DNA of 64,000 nucleotides from Macrococcus carouselicus (GCF_004359515.1 NZ_SCWD01000006.1:1-64000); one strand, 5' to 3'. Numbered from the stretch's first letter, positions 16,168-24,929 are shown. Notes: generated by a model from the letters alone, not told the origin. Numbers and translations are program-made.

Positions 16168-17021
16168 TTATTAATTTAGATGAAATTTCTGATGATTTAG
16201 ATAAGTCTATTAATTTCTTGAAGGATTATGATATCAATAAGTGTGAAATCCGATTATTAAATGGAAATAATATAGCAATGATGAATAAAGATAAACTGGC
16301 TGTTTTCAAGAAAAAGTTAGATAGACATCATATAACACCTATTGCTATTGCTTCTCCAATATTTAAATGGTATAAGAAAGAAAGCGATGAAAAAATAGCC
16401 TGTGTTGATAGCTTTGGTATTAATACTAGTCTCTCATCAAATGAACAAGATGAAATTATTGATACAGTTTTAGAAAATGCAAAAAAATTAGGAATAAAAA
16501 AAATTAGGATTTTTTCTTATTTAAAAAATGAGCAAGAAGTAGGAAATATTGAATCTTATTTTAGTGATGAAAAAGTAAGAGAATTAATAAATCAACCTTA
16601 TGAATTTTTTATTGAAAATGAGTTAGTCTGTAATTTCTATAGTAAAGAGCACCTCGTGAATTTATCTAATTTTATTGATAGAAAAAACATAAAAAACATA
16701 AAAATATGGTTAGATATAGCTAATATATATAGAAACGATGAATATATAGATAAAAATTTTATAAAAAAAATAAAACATAATATCGGCTATGTGCACTGTA
16801 AAGATTATAAAATACTAGAGAATTCTAAGAAAGTAGAATTTGTACCTTTAGGGGATGGTATCATTGATTATGATTACATACTAAATTTATTGGAAAATGA
16901 GCTAAAGTCCGAGACAATAGTTAGTATTGAAACACATGCTCCCTGGGAACAAGTAAAGTACACTTATTCAGGTAAATCTGTAACCTATTTCAGGAGAATA
17001 TTGGAGGATAAAAATGATTAA
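16158..17021 (+). CDS. TIM-barrel sugar-phosphate isomerase/epimerase family protein
   Basis: This 287-aa protein fits the AP-endonuclease-2 fold used by sugar epimerases, inosose dehydratases and 3-dehydroshikimate dehydratases. Likely metal ligands lie in FIENE, LDIANI, VHCKD and IETH. The PLGDGIIDYDYI loop is typical. It overlaps the AroE-like gene by 10 bp and the CofE-like gene by 8 bp. Next to AroE, one option is dehydration of a dehydroshikimate-type acid to an aromatic acid; another is cyclitol or sugar epimerisation. I cannot choose between them from sequence. Confidence 0.7.
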   Translation: MQLIINLDEISDDLDKSINFLKDYDINKCEIRLLNGNNIAMMNKDKLAVFKKKLDRHHITPIAIASPIFKWYKKESDEKIACVDSFGINTSLSSNEQDEIIDTVLENAKKLGIKKIRIFSYLKNEQEVGNIESYFSDEKVRELINQPYEFFIENELVCNFYSKEHLVNLSNFIDRKNIKNIKIWLDIANIYRNDEYIDKNFIKKIKHNIGYVHCKDYKILENSKKVEFVPLGDGIIDYDYILNLLENELKSETIVSIETHAPWEQVKYTYSGKSVTYFRRILEDKND

Positions 17022-17733
17022 AATACAAGAAATTCCAAACATGCCACAAATAAATATCGGTGATAATATCTCCGAAAAAATAATTAAAGCTTTGAAGGAA
17101 AGTAATATTATTCTTAAAGATAATAGTATTATTTGTATAGCTTCTAAAGTTATTTCTATATCTGAAAATAGAATTTGTAATCTAAATCAAGTTGAACCAT
17201 CAAATATAGCTTATGAAATAAATAAAAAAATACCCAGAAAAGACCCTAAAGTAATTCAAAAAATAATTGATGTTACTGATAGTGAAGATGGCGTCAAAGT
17301 AGAGGTATTGGATAATTATATAGGAGCATGGTTACCAAATGGTCTAAAGTTAACAAGTGGAGGAGTAGATAAATATGATCATGATAAAGTCGTACTTCTT
17401 CCTGAAAATCCGGATATGAGCGCAAAAAAAATTGGTGATTATATTTATAAGAAGTTAAATAAAAAAGTAGCGATTGTTATAACAGATAGTGACGGTAGAA
17501 TTGATAAAATGGGAGCTACTCAAATTTCAATAGGTATTTATGGAATAAACCCTTTGAGAGTTGTAAATATAGATGGTAAAACTACATCTGAAACTATATG
17601 TGATATGATAGCAGCTTCAGCTGGATTAATTATGGGGCAAAGAGGGAATAATAAACCTGCTGTATTAATTGAAGGTTTTGAATTTGAATTTAATAATTCA
17701 TTTTCTATAACAGACGCCATTGTAAATCGCTAG
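17014..17733 (+). CDS. CofE-like (F420-0:L-glutamate) ligase
   Basis: This 239-aa protein resembles CofE along its whole length: IICIASKVIS near residue 44, KLTSGGVD, and VVITDSDGRIDKMGATQISIG in the middle, with acidic metal ligands. CofE adds glutamate to a carboxylate using GTP. Nothing else for F420 is visible and staphylococci do not make F420, so this is probably a recruited amide ligase that attaches Glu or another amino acid to the cluster product. It is the last gene of its operon and ends 220 bp before the decayed partition region. Confidence 0.75.
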   Translation: MIKIQEIPNMPQINIGDNISEKIIKALKESNIILKDNSIICIASKVISISENRICNLNQVEPSNIAYEINKKIPRKDPKVIQKIIDVTDSEDGVKVEVLDNYIGAWLPNGLKLTSGGVDKYDHDKVVLLPENPDMSAKKIGDYIYKKLNKKVAIVITDSDGRIDKMGATQISIGIYGINPLRVVNIDGKTTSETICDMIAASAGLIMGQRGNNKPAVLIEGFEFEFNNSFSITDAIVNR

Positions 17734-17954
17734 TTATTACTTATTAATAACTATTTTAAAATAATTTAGAAAACAATTTAATTTTAAATATATGATTTAT
17801 GATATTTATCTAAAGATGATAAACTAATATAGAAGTGTCCTTTTGAAAAAGAGGACACTTCTATATACATAGTAATATTTTGTAAATAATTCCACGTTTG
17901 TGGTTTTGATAATGAAAAATAGTTCGAAATATAAATTTATAAAAATTAATATCC
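17734..17954. terminator. Long hairpin after the biosynthetic cluster
   Basis: No gene. ATATAGAAGTGTCC (17827-17840) pairs perfectly with GGACACTTCTATAT (17853-17866), and the loop can add further U-A pairs. There is no long T run, so it may end transcription weakly or protect the 3' end. It marks the right edge of the cluster. Confidence 0.55.
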
Positions 17955-18146
17955 TTATTCACGTAAATATAACTCTAAAACTTTAGAAGCAATATCTATT
18001 ATTTTAATATCCTTATCTACTTTCATCTGTTCTAATCTTTTTTTTATATCTTTTCTAACTCTAATTGTTGCAGATTCTTTTGATACACCATAATTAGGTG
18101 TATATTTAACTTCAGATGTATCTATATTATCTAAAAATCCTGACAT
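17955..18146 (-). CDS. Ribbon-helix-helix protein, partner of the broken ParA
   Basis: This 63-aa protein has an N-terminal tail, then a short strand (ATIRVRKDI) and two helices (KKRLEQMKVD; DIASKVLELY). This is the fold of small plasmid partition proteins of the ParB/omega/CopG type. It begins 2 bp after the stop of a ParA remnant. In an intact locus it would bind a centromere and stimulate ParA. Here ParA is broken, so the protein is probably orphaned, though it may still act as a repressor. Confidence 0.65.
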   Translation of the reverse strand: MSGFLDNIDTSEVKYTPNYGVSKESATIRVRKDIKKRLEQMKVDKDIKIIDIASKVLELYLRE

Positions 18147-18148
18147 TA

Positions 18149-18420
18149 TTAGTTCCCCACATTCTTTGTCATACTTAACCTTTCAAATAATTCCAAATAG
18201 ATATCATTAAACATTTTCATTACCATTTTGTCGTGAATATCTTCATTTGTTATACCTTCTGCCCCAAATTTTTTAATTCTTTCTCTTTGATATATTTGAT
18301 TCTCAAATAGAGCAGCTCCAAATGTTTTTTTAGCCTTCTCTATAATTTGTGCATCAATTAATCCATTTTTTTGATTAATACAGGTATATCACCAATTAAA
18401 TCAAATTGATAATCAAAAGA
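18149..18420 (-). pseudogene. ParA C-terminal remnant with a frameshift
   Basis: Reading minus, one frame gives FDLIGDIPVLIKK and then a stop. The neighbouring frame takes over at a 7-A run (about 18366-18372) and gives NGLIDAQIIEKAKKTFG through FENQIYQRERIKKFGAEG to the stop at 18149. Together they read as the end of a Walker-type ParA ATPase. The N-terminal two thirds, including the P-loop, are missing: similarity stops near 18420. It is a relic of a second plasmid's partition system, distinct from the intact ParA at 60.2 kb. Confidence 0.7.
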
Positions 18421-18653
18421 TGCTTGGCGTTATAGAAAAAGAAGTAAAAGTTATAAGCGTTACTTATCATGAAAATTTAGCTATATATGCTGAATTGATA
18501 GAATTTACATCAAATTTAGAAGTACGTAGTAAAAAAGATATCAGTTTATTGTTAACTCCTCAATATGAAAATGATAACGAAACAGTAGAAAGTTCAACAA
18601 ATAAAGATAATTCTATAAATGATAATGCAGAAGTTTTAGTGAAATTAAAATAA
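18420..18653 (+). CDS. Unknown protein, probably a 3' fragment
   Basis: An open frame of 77 codons begins exactly where the ParA remnant ends. It has no credible ribosome site at its first ATG. The first half is a beta-rich segment and the tail is acidic and low-complexity (Asn, Asp, Ser). It looks like the end of a larger gene cut at the same junction. No family recognised. Confidence 0.35.
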   Translation: MLGVIEKEVKVISVTYHENLAIYAELIEFTSNLEVRSKKDISLLLTPQYENDNETVESSTNKDNSINDNAEVLVKLK

Positions 18654-18680
18654 AGTAAAATAGAAAAGAGTGCAATAATT

Positions 18681-18935
18681 ATGTCTTTAATATTTGAAGG
18701 AGATAGACTACGTGAAGTGAGAAAATTTAGACAAATGTCCATAACTGAATTAGCTAAAAGTGTAGGAGTATCTAAACAGATGATTTCAAAATATGAAAGG
18801 AATGAATCTGTTCCTAGTATAGAAGTATATCAAAAAATTATTTCAAAATTAGAATTTCCATTAAAATTTTTTCAGCAAAAAGACAAATTTAATGGCAAGT
18901 TTTATAATCAAGTTAGCCACCTGAGGTGGAAATAA
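18681..18935 (+). pseudogene. XRE-type regulator cut by the IS30 element
   Basis: The N-terminal 60 residues are a clear helix-turn-helix (ITELAKSVGVSKQMISKYE). In the usual architecture this domain is followed by an ImmA/IrrE-type peptidase. Here the reading frame enters the left end of the IS30-family element at 18909 and stops at once. The remainder is not present to the right of the element. It could still make an 84-aa DNA-binding fragment. Confidence 0.65.
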
Positions 18936-20150
18936 ATCAAATGATTCCATAAAAAATACGCCATGACGAATTCATGTTAATATTGTAGTTTTCACACAAA
19001 CAATAAAGGATTGAATTCGCATGACGCATATCAATGATACCACGAAAACTCCGAAGGGCAAACATCTTTCCAGAGATGAACGAATCATTATTCAGACTCT
19101 GCTTAATGAGAACTACTCCAACAGGCAGATCGCTAGAAAACTCGGCAGAGCGCCACAGACTATCAATAATGAGGTAAAACGTGGTTCTTACACAAGGAAG
19201 AATCAACAGGTATAGAACAATAAGACCTATACCTACTATCAATCAGTCTATTCACCCGATCTGGCACAGGACAGATATTATGAAAATCGTATTAGATCAG
19301 GACGACGTCCTCTTGCCATCACAGGCAATCCTTTTGTTGAATGAGCAGATGAATTGATGATACATCAGGATTTATCACCTGCTGCTGTAATTATGAAGGC
19401 TAAAGCGTCCAGACAATTCGCTGGGGAACTGATACCCTGTGTGAAGACGCTCTACAACTGGATCGACCAGAAACTGATAAGGACAAGGAATATCGATCTC
19501 CTGATGAAGCTCAGGCTTAAACCCAGAAAGCCGAAAGGCTTTACCAAGGGCAACAGGAGAGTGCTGAGCGCGAATCTATTGAATCCCGTCCTGAAGTCGT
19601 TGATGCACATACTACCTTCGGTCATTGGGAGATAGATACTGTGATCGGTCAAAAGTCAGAGAAGGACCAGGTGCTTCTTACTCTGGTTGAAAGGAAGAGC
19701 CGTTACGAAATCGTCATGAAGATTGATGGCAAGCAAAGACGACACGTCGATAAAGCAGTAAGTGAGCTGATTGAAGAAATCGGAGATTCCTTTCCTAGGG
19801 TATTTAAATCCATCACTTCAGCCAACGGCTCTGAATTCAGCGGACTTTCTGGATGACTTAAGGGAATCACTGATGTCTACTTCACACATCCTTATTCATC
19901 CTGGGAATGAGGTACAAAAGAAAATCAGCACAGGTTTATCCGCCGTCATATACCTGAAGATAAGCCTGTTTCAACTGTGTCTGATCATCTTGTCCATAAG
20001 ATTCAGGAATGGATGAACAACTATCCAAGGAAGATATTAAATGGCCAGTCGGTCCTCGAAGTATTCCTAAAGGAATTAATTAAAGAGAACATACTCAGTG
20101 AATCCCTAGGATTCTATATAGACTAAGGATGAGTCAGGGTGGCTAACTTG
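18909..20150 (+). mobile_element. IS30-family insertion sequence, degenerate
   Basis: The ends are inverted: CAAGTTAGCCACC at 18909-18921 and its complement ending at 20150, followed by a similar TGA. A TAAT lies directly outside both ends (18905-18908 and 20151-20154), as expected for a short target duplication. The length, about 1.24 kb, fits the family. The transposase is broken, so the element cannot move itself. It is richer in G+C than its surroundings. Confidence 0.8.
19021..20126 (+). pseudogene. IS30-type transposase, broken
   Basis: The N-terminal HTH is clear (LSRDERIIIQTLLNE, IARKLGRAPQTINNEVKRG), but the frame stops at 19213-19215. Later pieces in several frames cover the catalytic core: SFGHWEIDTV-like and ANGSEFSG segments near 19610-19850, and a C-terminal end near 20126. 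At least three stops or shifts are needed to read it through. Confidence 0.8.
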
Positions 20151-20201
20151 TAATTGCAATTTGCGTTTATTATACTATTCAATAGGAGACCGAAGAAAAT
20201 T

Positions 20202-20519
20202 ATGTCAAATCAGTTCAACAGACATATCAAAAGAAGAGAGATAATGATACTCGCACTGAGCAAACAGATGAAGAAAAACAGATTAGATCATCAATACACA
20301 GTTCGTGATCTCTCCAATAAAACAGGAATATCATTTGCTTATATCAATCAACTTGAGAACAATAAACGTGGTTCTGTCACCCTTGACACATTCTTTAGAC
20401 TGTCAGAAGCTTTTGACATGATGCCATCACAACTGCTAAAGAATATAGAAGATGATATAAGACTGCTTGATGAAAATTTTTTCTCAAACTGTTCTTCTAA
20501 CGAAAAAGATCAGCCTTAA
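20202..20519 (+). CDS. XRE-family transcriptional regulator
   Basis: This 105-aa protein has a Cro/CI-type helix-turn-helix (YTVRDLSNKTGISFAYINQLE) and an SVTLDTFFRLSEAFDM extension. The start at 20202 (MSNQ) follows an AGGAG about 14 nt upstream. It comes just right of the IS30 element and ends at a bidirectional terminator shared with the SarA-like gene. It may regulate transfer or be a lone prophage-type repressor. Confidence 0.65.
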   Translation: MSNQFNRHIKRREIMILALSKQMKKNRLDHQYTVRDLSNKTGISFAYINQLENNKRGSVTLDTFFRLSEAFDMMPSQLLKNIEDDIRLLDENFFSNCSSNEKDQP

Positions 20520-20537
20520 TCTCGGCTGATCTTTTTT
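20503..20537. terminator. Bidirectional terminator
   Basis: AAAAGATCAGCC pairs with GGCTGATCTTTT around an 8-nt loop and is followed by T residues. It lies between the converging XRE and SarA-like genes. Confidence 0.85.
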
Positions 20538-21001
20538 TAATAAGTCTCTTCTTTTCTATAGTTTTCTTCATGGAAGCTCGGTGTCTCTGGTTCACTCATT
20601 TCAGCCATCTCATGTCCTACTTGTTGTACATTCTCATCATTTTCATTTATATCTTCAGGCTCTTCCTCACTTGAAACAATTTCTTCAACATATGCTAAAA
20701 GAATCTCCACATTGTCTATTTGATCATCCTGAATCAGCACATCTGTTTGTCGTTCATCGGACTCTAATCGCTTACGTGTGAGATACCCTTTTTTCTCAAG
20801 ACTTTTGAGATATCTGGACGCTAGTGCAGATGTTCTTCCTGTCTCTGCTAAAATATCTCTGAACGGTTTTCTCTTGCCCTCACTGTTATATATGGACATT
20901 AAAAGCAGCAACTCTTCTGTAGTTACTTCTATCTTACCATTCATCTTATCTCTCACACGTTTTACTTCAATCTCCATCTGTATATATTCATTTAAATTCA
21001 T
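20537..21001 (-). CDS. SarA/MarR-like winged-helix regulator
   Basis: The protein is 154 aa from the ATG at 21001, which has a strong GGAGGG site. The middle is a winged helix: LLLLMSIYNSEGKRK, then DILAETGRTSALASRYLKSL, then the wing GYLTRKRLESDERQTDV. This is the SarA/Rot type common in staphylococci. The C-terminal 50 residues are acidic and low-complexity. It ends the transfer block that holds the coupling ATPase and may control it. Confidence 0.75.
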   Translation of the reverse strand: MNLNEYIQMEIEVKRVRDKMNGKIEVTTEELLLLMSIYNSEGKRKPFRDILAETGRTSALASRYLKSLEKKGYLTRKRLESDERQTDVLIQDDQIDNVEILLAYVEEIVSSEEEPEDINENDENVQQVGHEMAEMSEPETPSFHEENYRKEETY

Positions 21002-21743
21002 TATGTTTCCCTCCATTGTCTCTGTGATTATTGATACGTATTTCCACATCTTTCATAACTTTAATTATGGTCACAACTAAACCTCTGTCAATCTTATACA
21101 CCTTTGCAATTTTATTGATATTATAATTATTTTTAAAATCCTCAAATATCTTCATATTCTTTATGATAATACTGTTTTGTTCTGTCGTTACTTCTGGCAA
21201 GTATTTCGAGCTTTCAACATACTGCTTCTGAATCCTATACAGAGTAGGAGAATGGATATTAAATTCCTTTGCTACAGCAAAAACCGTCTTACCTTTTTCT
21301 ATCTCCTGTAGCATTTTAATTCTTCTGACTGCTTTTGTGAGGTAATCCAACTTATAAAATGTAAAGGCACTGTCTGGATCATAGCTTCTCAATAAATTCT
21401 GAATCCTGTTCTTAATCTTATCTCCGTCATCCATTGTCAGGAACTTGGAACTATATCCAAATAGATCAGCCTTATTATAGTTCAAATATTCGTAGGGAAT
21501 GCCTTGCTCCACTGCATCTATAATACGTGTTATTTCGTTCTTTCTTCTTTTTTCAATATTCTTCTTTCTAGTCTTAACCGCTTCAGGTTCTATATTCTCT
21601 AGCACCTTATAAACTGTGCGATTTGAAACTCCTGTCTTCTGAGTGATATGAGGAACATCTAACATACCCTCTTTGAATCTATTGAGGTTTTCACGATTGT
21701 TCGCTGTTAAGTAGTCCATCGCTTTCTGTAAGTTATTTGCCAT
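20988..21743 (-). CDS. Protein with repeated helix-turn-helix segments
   Basis: This 251-aa protein contains three segments that look like HTH units: ITQKTGVSNRTVYKVLE near residue 34, VAKEFNIHSPTLYRIQK near 160, and IAKVYKIDRGLVVTIIK near 215. Basic stretches connect them. It may bind repeated DNA sites, for example a transfer origin. It overlaps the SarA-like gene by 14 bp and follows the nuclease-like gene. No family recognised. Confidence 0.6.
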   Translation of the reverse strand: MANNLQKAMDYLTANNRENLNRFKEGMLDVPHITQKTGVSNRTVYKVLENIEPEAVKTRKKNIEKRRKNEITRIIDAVEQGIPYEYLNYNKADLFGYSSKFLTMDDGDKIKNRIQNLLRSYDPDSAFTFYKLDYLTKAVRRIKMLQEIEKGKTVFAVAKEFNIHSPTLYRIQKQYVESSKYLPEVTTEQNSIIIKNMKIFEDFKNNYNINKIAKVYKIDRGLVVTIIKVMKDVEIRINNHRDNGGKHNEFK

Positions 21744-21758
21744 ATGCGCCGCTCCGAT

Positions 21759-22445
21759 CTATCTCCATCTAAACTTATTTCTATCATGGAATTGATCTTC
21801 AATGATAATTCTTCCATCTTCGTCCCAAACAACAGCATTCCATATCACAGAGTCGTCATCTTGCCTTACAATATCTATAAACCATAATACCTCTGACTTC
21901 TCGTTGACACCTGATACATACTCCTCAAATTTCCTCAGGTTCTGTCTGTTAATGGTACTATCGAAGTCTATCAAAAGACGTTCATCATTCTCCGATCCAT
22001 GAAAGCCTACAGGAATAAGATGTGTTCTATCGCTGCTGCCTTTCTTTGTATACTCGATAAGTGGTCTCAGCTTCATTCTTCTCTTATTACTGCGCTCATA
22101 ATACTTCCAAGCTGAACTTTCCTCAAATTTAACAGCCAGCTGATGATGATTGTCTGTATGAATAAAGTAACCAATATGTGAATCACTGGATTTCAGCCGA
22201 ATATAAGCGTCTTCTTTACTCATGATATTGTTTATATCGACAACTTTAATGCCTATTTCACCACGTTCAAGAAAGTCGCTTAATTCTTTCTTTGCTTCCT
22301 CATCAAGCCCCTGTCTTTTCGTTTTCACCCTCTGTCTTCTTACAGCAGTCGCTTTTTCAGACAATTTATATTCAACCATATCATTATCTTCAAAAGCATA
22401 CTTATATGGGGTCAACCATCTACCTATCCGCTCAAATATATTCAT
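21759..22445 (-). CDS. DRGH-type nuclease-like protein next to the coupling ATPase
   Basis: This 228-aa protein has DRTHLIPVGFHGSEND near residue 142, followed by STINRQNLRKFEEYV. This matches the layout of the NucA/EndA non-specific nuclease core: DRGH with the general-base His, then an Asn ligand in the N..N..r..E helix. An earlier HTDNHHQ segment is His-rich. The gene is 2 bp from the TcpA-like gene and upstream of the multi-HTH gene. A role in DNA processing at transfer is attractive because no usual relaxase is visible. Activity is inferred only. Confidence 0.5.
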   Translation of the reverse strand: MNIFERIGRWLTPYKYAFEDNDMVEYKLSEKATAVRRQRVKTKRQGLDEEAKKELSDFLERGEIGIKVVDINNIMSKEDAYIRLKSSDSHIGYFIHTDNHHQLAVKFEESSAWKYYERSNKRRMKLRPLIEYTKKGSSDRTHLIPVGFHGSENDERLLIDFDSTINRQNLRKFEEYVSGVNEKSEVLWFIDIVRQDDDSVIWNAVVWDEDGRIIIEDQFHDRNKFRWR

Positions 22446-22447
22446 AA

Positions 22448-24826
22448 CTATATCCCCAGAATATCACTTGCTGTTTTCTTATTATCATCTTTTTTCGAGG
22501 AATCAACAGCCGTCTTTTGAGAGGTATCGACTTTCTTCTCTGCTCTTTTTTTAGGAGGTGGTACATCCTTGAAATACTTAGACATATCAACCTTGTAAGC
22601 ACGTTCTTTCTTCGCTTCCTTGCGCTCTTCAGCCTTTTCAAGTGCATTCATTCTAGGTTCTGTCTTTTTAGCATCAGTCCGTGTCTGCTGAAGACTTGTG
22701 ACAGCACTATACATCTCCTCTTTTTCTGAAGACATCTCATCGCCACTTTCGCGAGCTACGATACTCTTGTAATCTACGAATACAGGTTTATCAAACTTCT
22801 CTCTCCAGTGAGTAGTGATGTTTATAATCTCTTCGTCAGAGAGATATGCACCTTGAGCCCGTGTAAATGATGACCCAATCTTAATCAGCATGTCCCCTCT
22901 ACCGAGCAACTTATCTGCACTGATCGAGTCACCTGTGTCATCAAGTGCGATACTACTTTCAAGACGACTTGAAACAGCAAAGGCAATTTTCATAGGTAAG
23001 TTCGCTTTGATAATACCTGTAATAACTTCGCTACGAGGACTCTGTGTAGCAAGTATCAAGTGAATACCACAGGCACGTGCTTTCTGCCCTAAACGTCGTA
23101 TAGACTTTTCTACAGCCTTAAAGTCATCTAGTGAATCCTTAAAGTCAGAGAACTCATCGATTACGATGAAGAGATATTTCATTTTTTTCAATGAACTATC
23201 TTTAGCAGCTAACTTGTTGTATGCTTCGATATTTTTCACTTTATATTGTTCAAGTAGTTTATACCTGTTTTCCATCTCTATAACCGCATACTCTAAAGCA
23301 ATTGCTCCATCCTCTACTTCCGTTATAGGGTTAGTAACCATGTAAGGAGAGTCATTATAGTGAGGAAACTCAACTTTCTTAGGGTCAATAATAATCAGCT
23401 GCACATTATCTGGCGTATTATGAGCAAGCATAGTCATTATTAATATGTTTAGCCCTACTGACTTACCTGAACCTGTAGTACCTACCACTAATAGATGCGG
23501 GGCACTTGCTAATGATTTTATGACGGAATCGCCGTTAGGCAGAACTCCAATCAATGTATCAGTCGGTTTCAATTTTTTGTTTCCTGCAATATGTTTTTCA
23601 ACGATGTTCTTGAAATCAATAGGAATCTGAATAGCATTAATGCCCTTGTCTGAAAATGGAACTGTTATCTCAAGCGAACCTGCACTGGATGAACAAGTCA
23701 CACCCTCTATTTTTAATTCATCACTCACCGACTTAGCAATACGGTCGTCTGACGGATGATTTTTAGTATAACTGTAAGAATATTTAAGTACAGCGGTCTT
23801 ACTAGACACAAATGTGTCAATTAACTCCGTCTGTAAATTAGAGTTGGAGAGGGACAACGCAACTTTATGCTTAACAGACTCAGTGAAGTCTTCAGCTTTT
23901 TGTTTTTCATCTCTTACCTGGTCACTGACATCATTAAGCATTTCAATCGGGAAAGTAAGCCCGTTTTCTGGAACCTCTAATGCCTGTTCAACTTTGTTCT
24001 TTGCTCTCTCTCTTCGTCTTACAACACTTCTCGCCTCTTTTAGTTCTTTTTCAACTGACCCCCCGTATGTATAGTAGCGGCGGTTTGCTGTAACTTTCAT
24101 TTGATCGAAACTGACTCCATCGGTTAAATCTGTGAGTATATCCTGTAAGTCCTTGATTTTATGAAGTACGAGTTTATTAACTGTAATCTTACGGGGCTTT
24201 CTAATTACAACAGAGTATTTTTTCGTTGGTTTGGGCTGCCCTTTATCAAGAGTCGTATGAATATCTACTTTCATTTTTCTTAAATGATATCTTGCACCAT
24301 GTTCGACCCTTTTGAGCTTCCTATCACTTTCATCATAAATATCCCAGATACCCGCTCCAATGGATCGAATAATTTTTTTCTTTAACTTTACTGACTCGAT
24401 ATCATTGAGAAATGGAGCCATCTCTCCTTTATGGTGTCTAAGAATGATTGTGATGACATATATCAAAAGCATAATACCTGCTATTGTGAGGCCAGTCATC
24501 AACACTATAGAAACAAGCCCTCCATCCTTGAAACTCAGCCAGTCTGCTAAATTATCGCTCCAATCTGAAGTATCAGGAAACAGATACTTCATAAATGGTA
24601 TTCTATCCATTGCCCCATCATTTTTAGCGTTCGTTCTCACATACCAATCGTGCATAAAGTTAGGTTTGAATAACTTATCTGCAATCCATATAAACGCCGA
24701 AGAGAGCAATGAGAATATAAATGCAATAGAAGCAAGCACAATAGTGAGCAACACTACTTTCCGAATACTCATATAAACTCGTTTTGAAAATTGTGCATAA
24801 GGATATTGAACATCTCTTTTAGTCAT
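22448..24826 (-). CDS. FtsK/SpoIIIE-type coupling ATPase (TcpA-like)
   Basis: This 792-aa protein is the DNA pump or coupling protein of the transfer system. It has two N-terminal membrane helices (about 24-48 and 103-129), then Walker A GTTGSGKS (449-456) and Walker B LFIVIDEF (552-559). ATQSPRSEVITG is typical of FtsK/TcpA. The C-terminal 100 residues are charged and probably disordered. It is expected to bind the DNA-relaxase complex and push DNA through the channel. The AGAAAGGA site precedes the start, with a CA-repeat motif (24844-24856) just before it. Confidence 0.88.
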   Translation of the reverse strand: MTKRDVQYPYAQFSKRVYMSIRKVVLLTIVLASIAFIFSLLSSAFIWIADKLFKPNFMHDWYVRTNAKNDGAMDRIPFMKYLFPDTSDWSDNLADWLSFKDGGLVSIVLMTGLTIAGIMLLIYVITIILRHHKGEMAPFLNDIESVKLKKKIIRSIGAGIWDIYDESDRKLKRVEHGARYHLRKMKVDIHTTLDKGQPKPTKKYSVVIRKPRKITVNKLVLHKIKDLQDILTDLTDGVSFDQMKVTANRRYYTYGGSVEKELKEARSVVRRRERAKNKVEQALEVPENGLTFPIEMLNDVSDQVRDEKQKAEDFTESVKHKVALSLSNSNLQTELIDTFVSSKTAVLKYSYSYTKNHPSDDRIAKSVSDELKIEGVTCSSSAGSLEITVPFSDKGINAIQIPIDFKNIVEKHIAGNKKLKPTDTLIGVLPNGDSVIKSLASAPHLLVVGTTGSGKSVGLNILIMTMLAHNTPDNVQLIIIDPKKVEFPHYNDSPYMVTNPITEVEDGAIALEYAVIEMENRYKLLEQYKVKNIEAYNKLAAKDSSLKKMKYLFIVIDEFSDFKDSLDDFKAVEKSIRRLGQKARACGIHLILATQSPRSEVITGIIKANLPMKIAFAVSSRLESSIALDDTGDSISADKLLGRGDMLIKIGSSFTRAQGAYLSDEEIINITTHWREKFDKPVFVDYKSIVARESGDEMSSEKEEMYSAVTSLQQTRTDAKKTEPRMNALEKAEERKEAKKERAYKVDMSKYFKDVPPPKKRAEKKVDTSQKTAVDSSKKDDNKKTASDILGI

Positions 24827-24929
24827 AACATTAATCCTTTCTACGTGTGTGTGTATATTTCAGGTCCGCAGTCCCAATAATATATTACAATTATATAATA
24901 TATAGTTTTATTTGTGAATATAAACTACT

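Noticed and set aside
396-17733. Mycosporine or petrobactin-type cluster
   Set aside because: The MysA-like and siderophore synthetase genes that define those pathways are absent; only single enzymes look similar.
396-17733. Capsule locus
   Set aside because: A GT2, a sugar dehydrogenase and a DUF6270 protein would fit, but flippase, polymerase and chain-length genes are absent, and the many ligases point to a small molecule.
24360-24776. 138-codon ORF opposite the coupling ATPase
   Set aside because: It is antisense to the membrane part of a well-supported gene and has no start signal.
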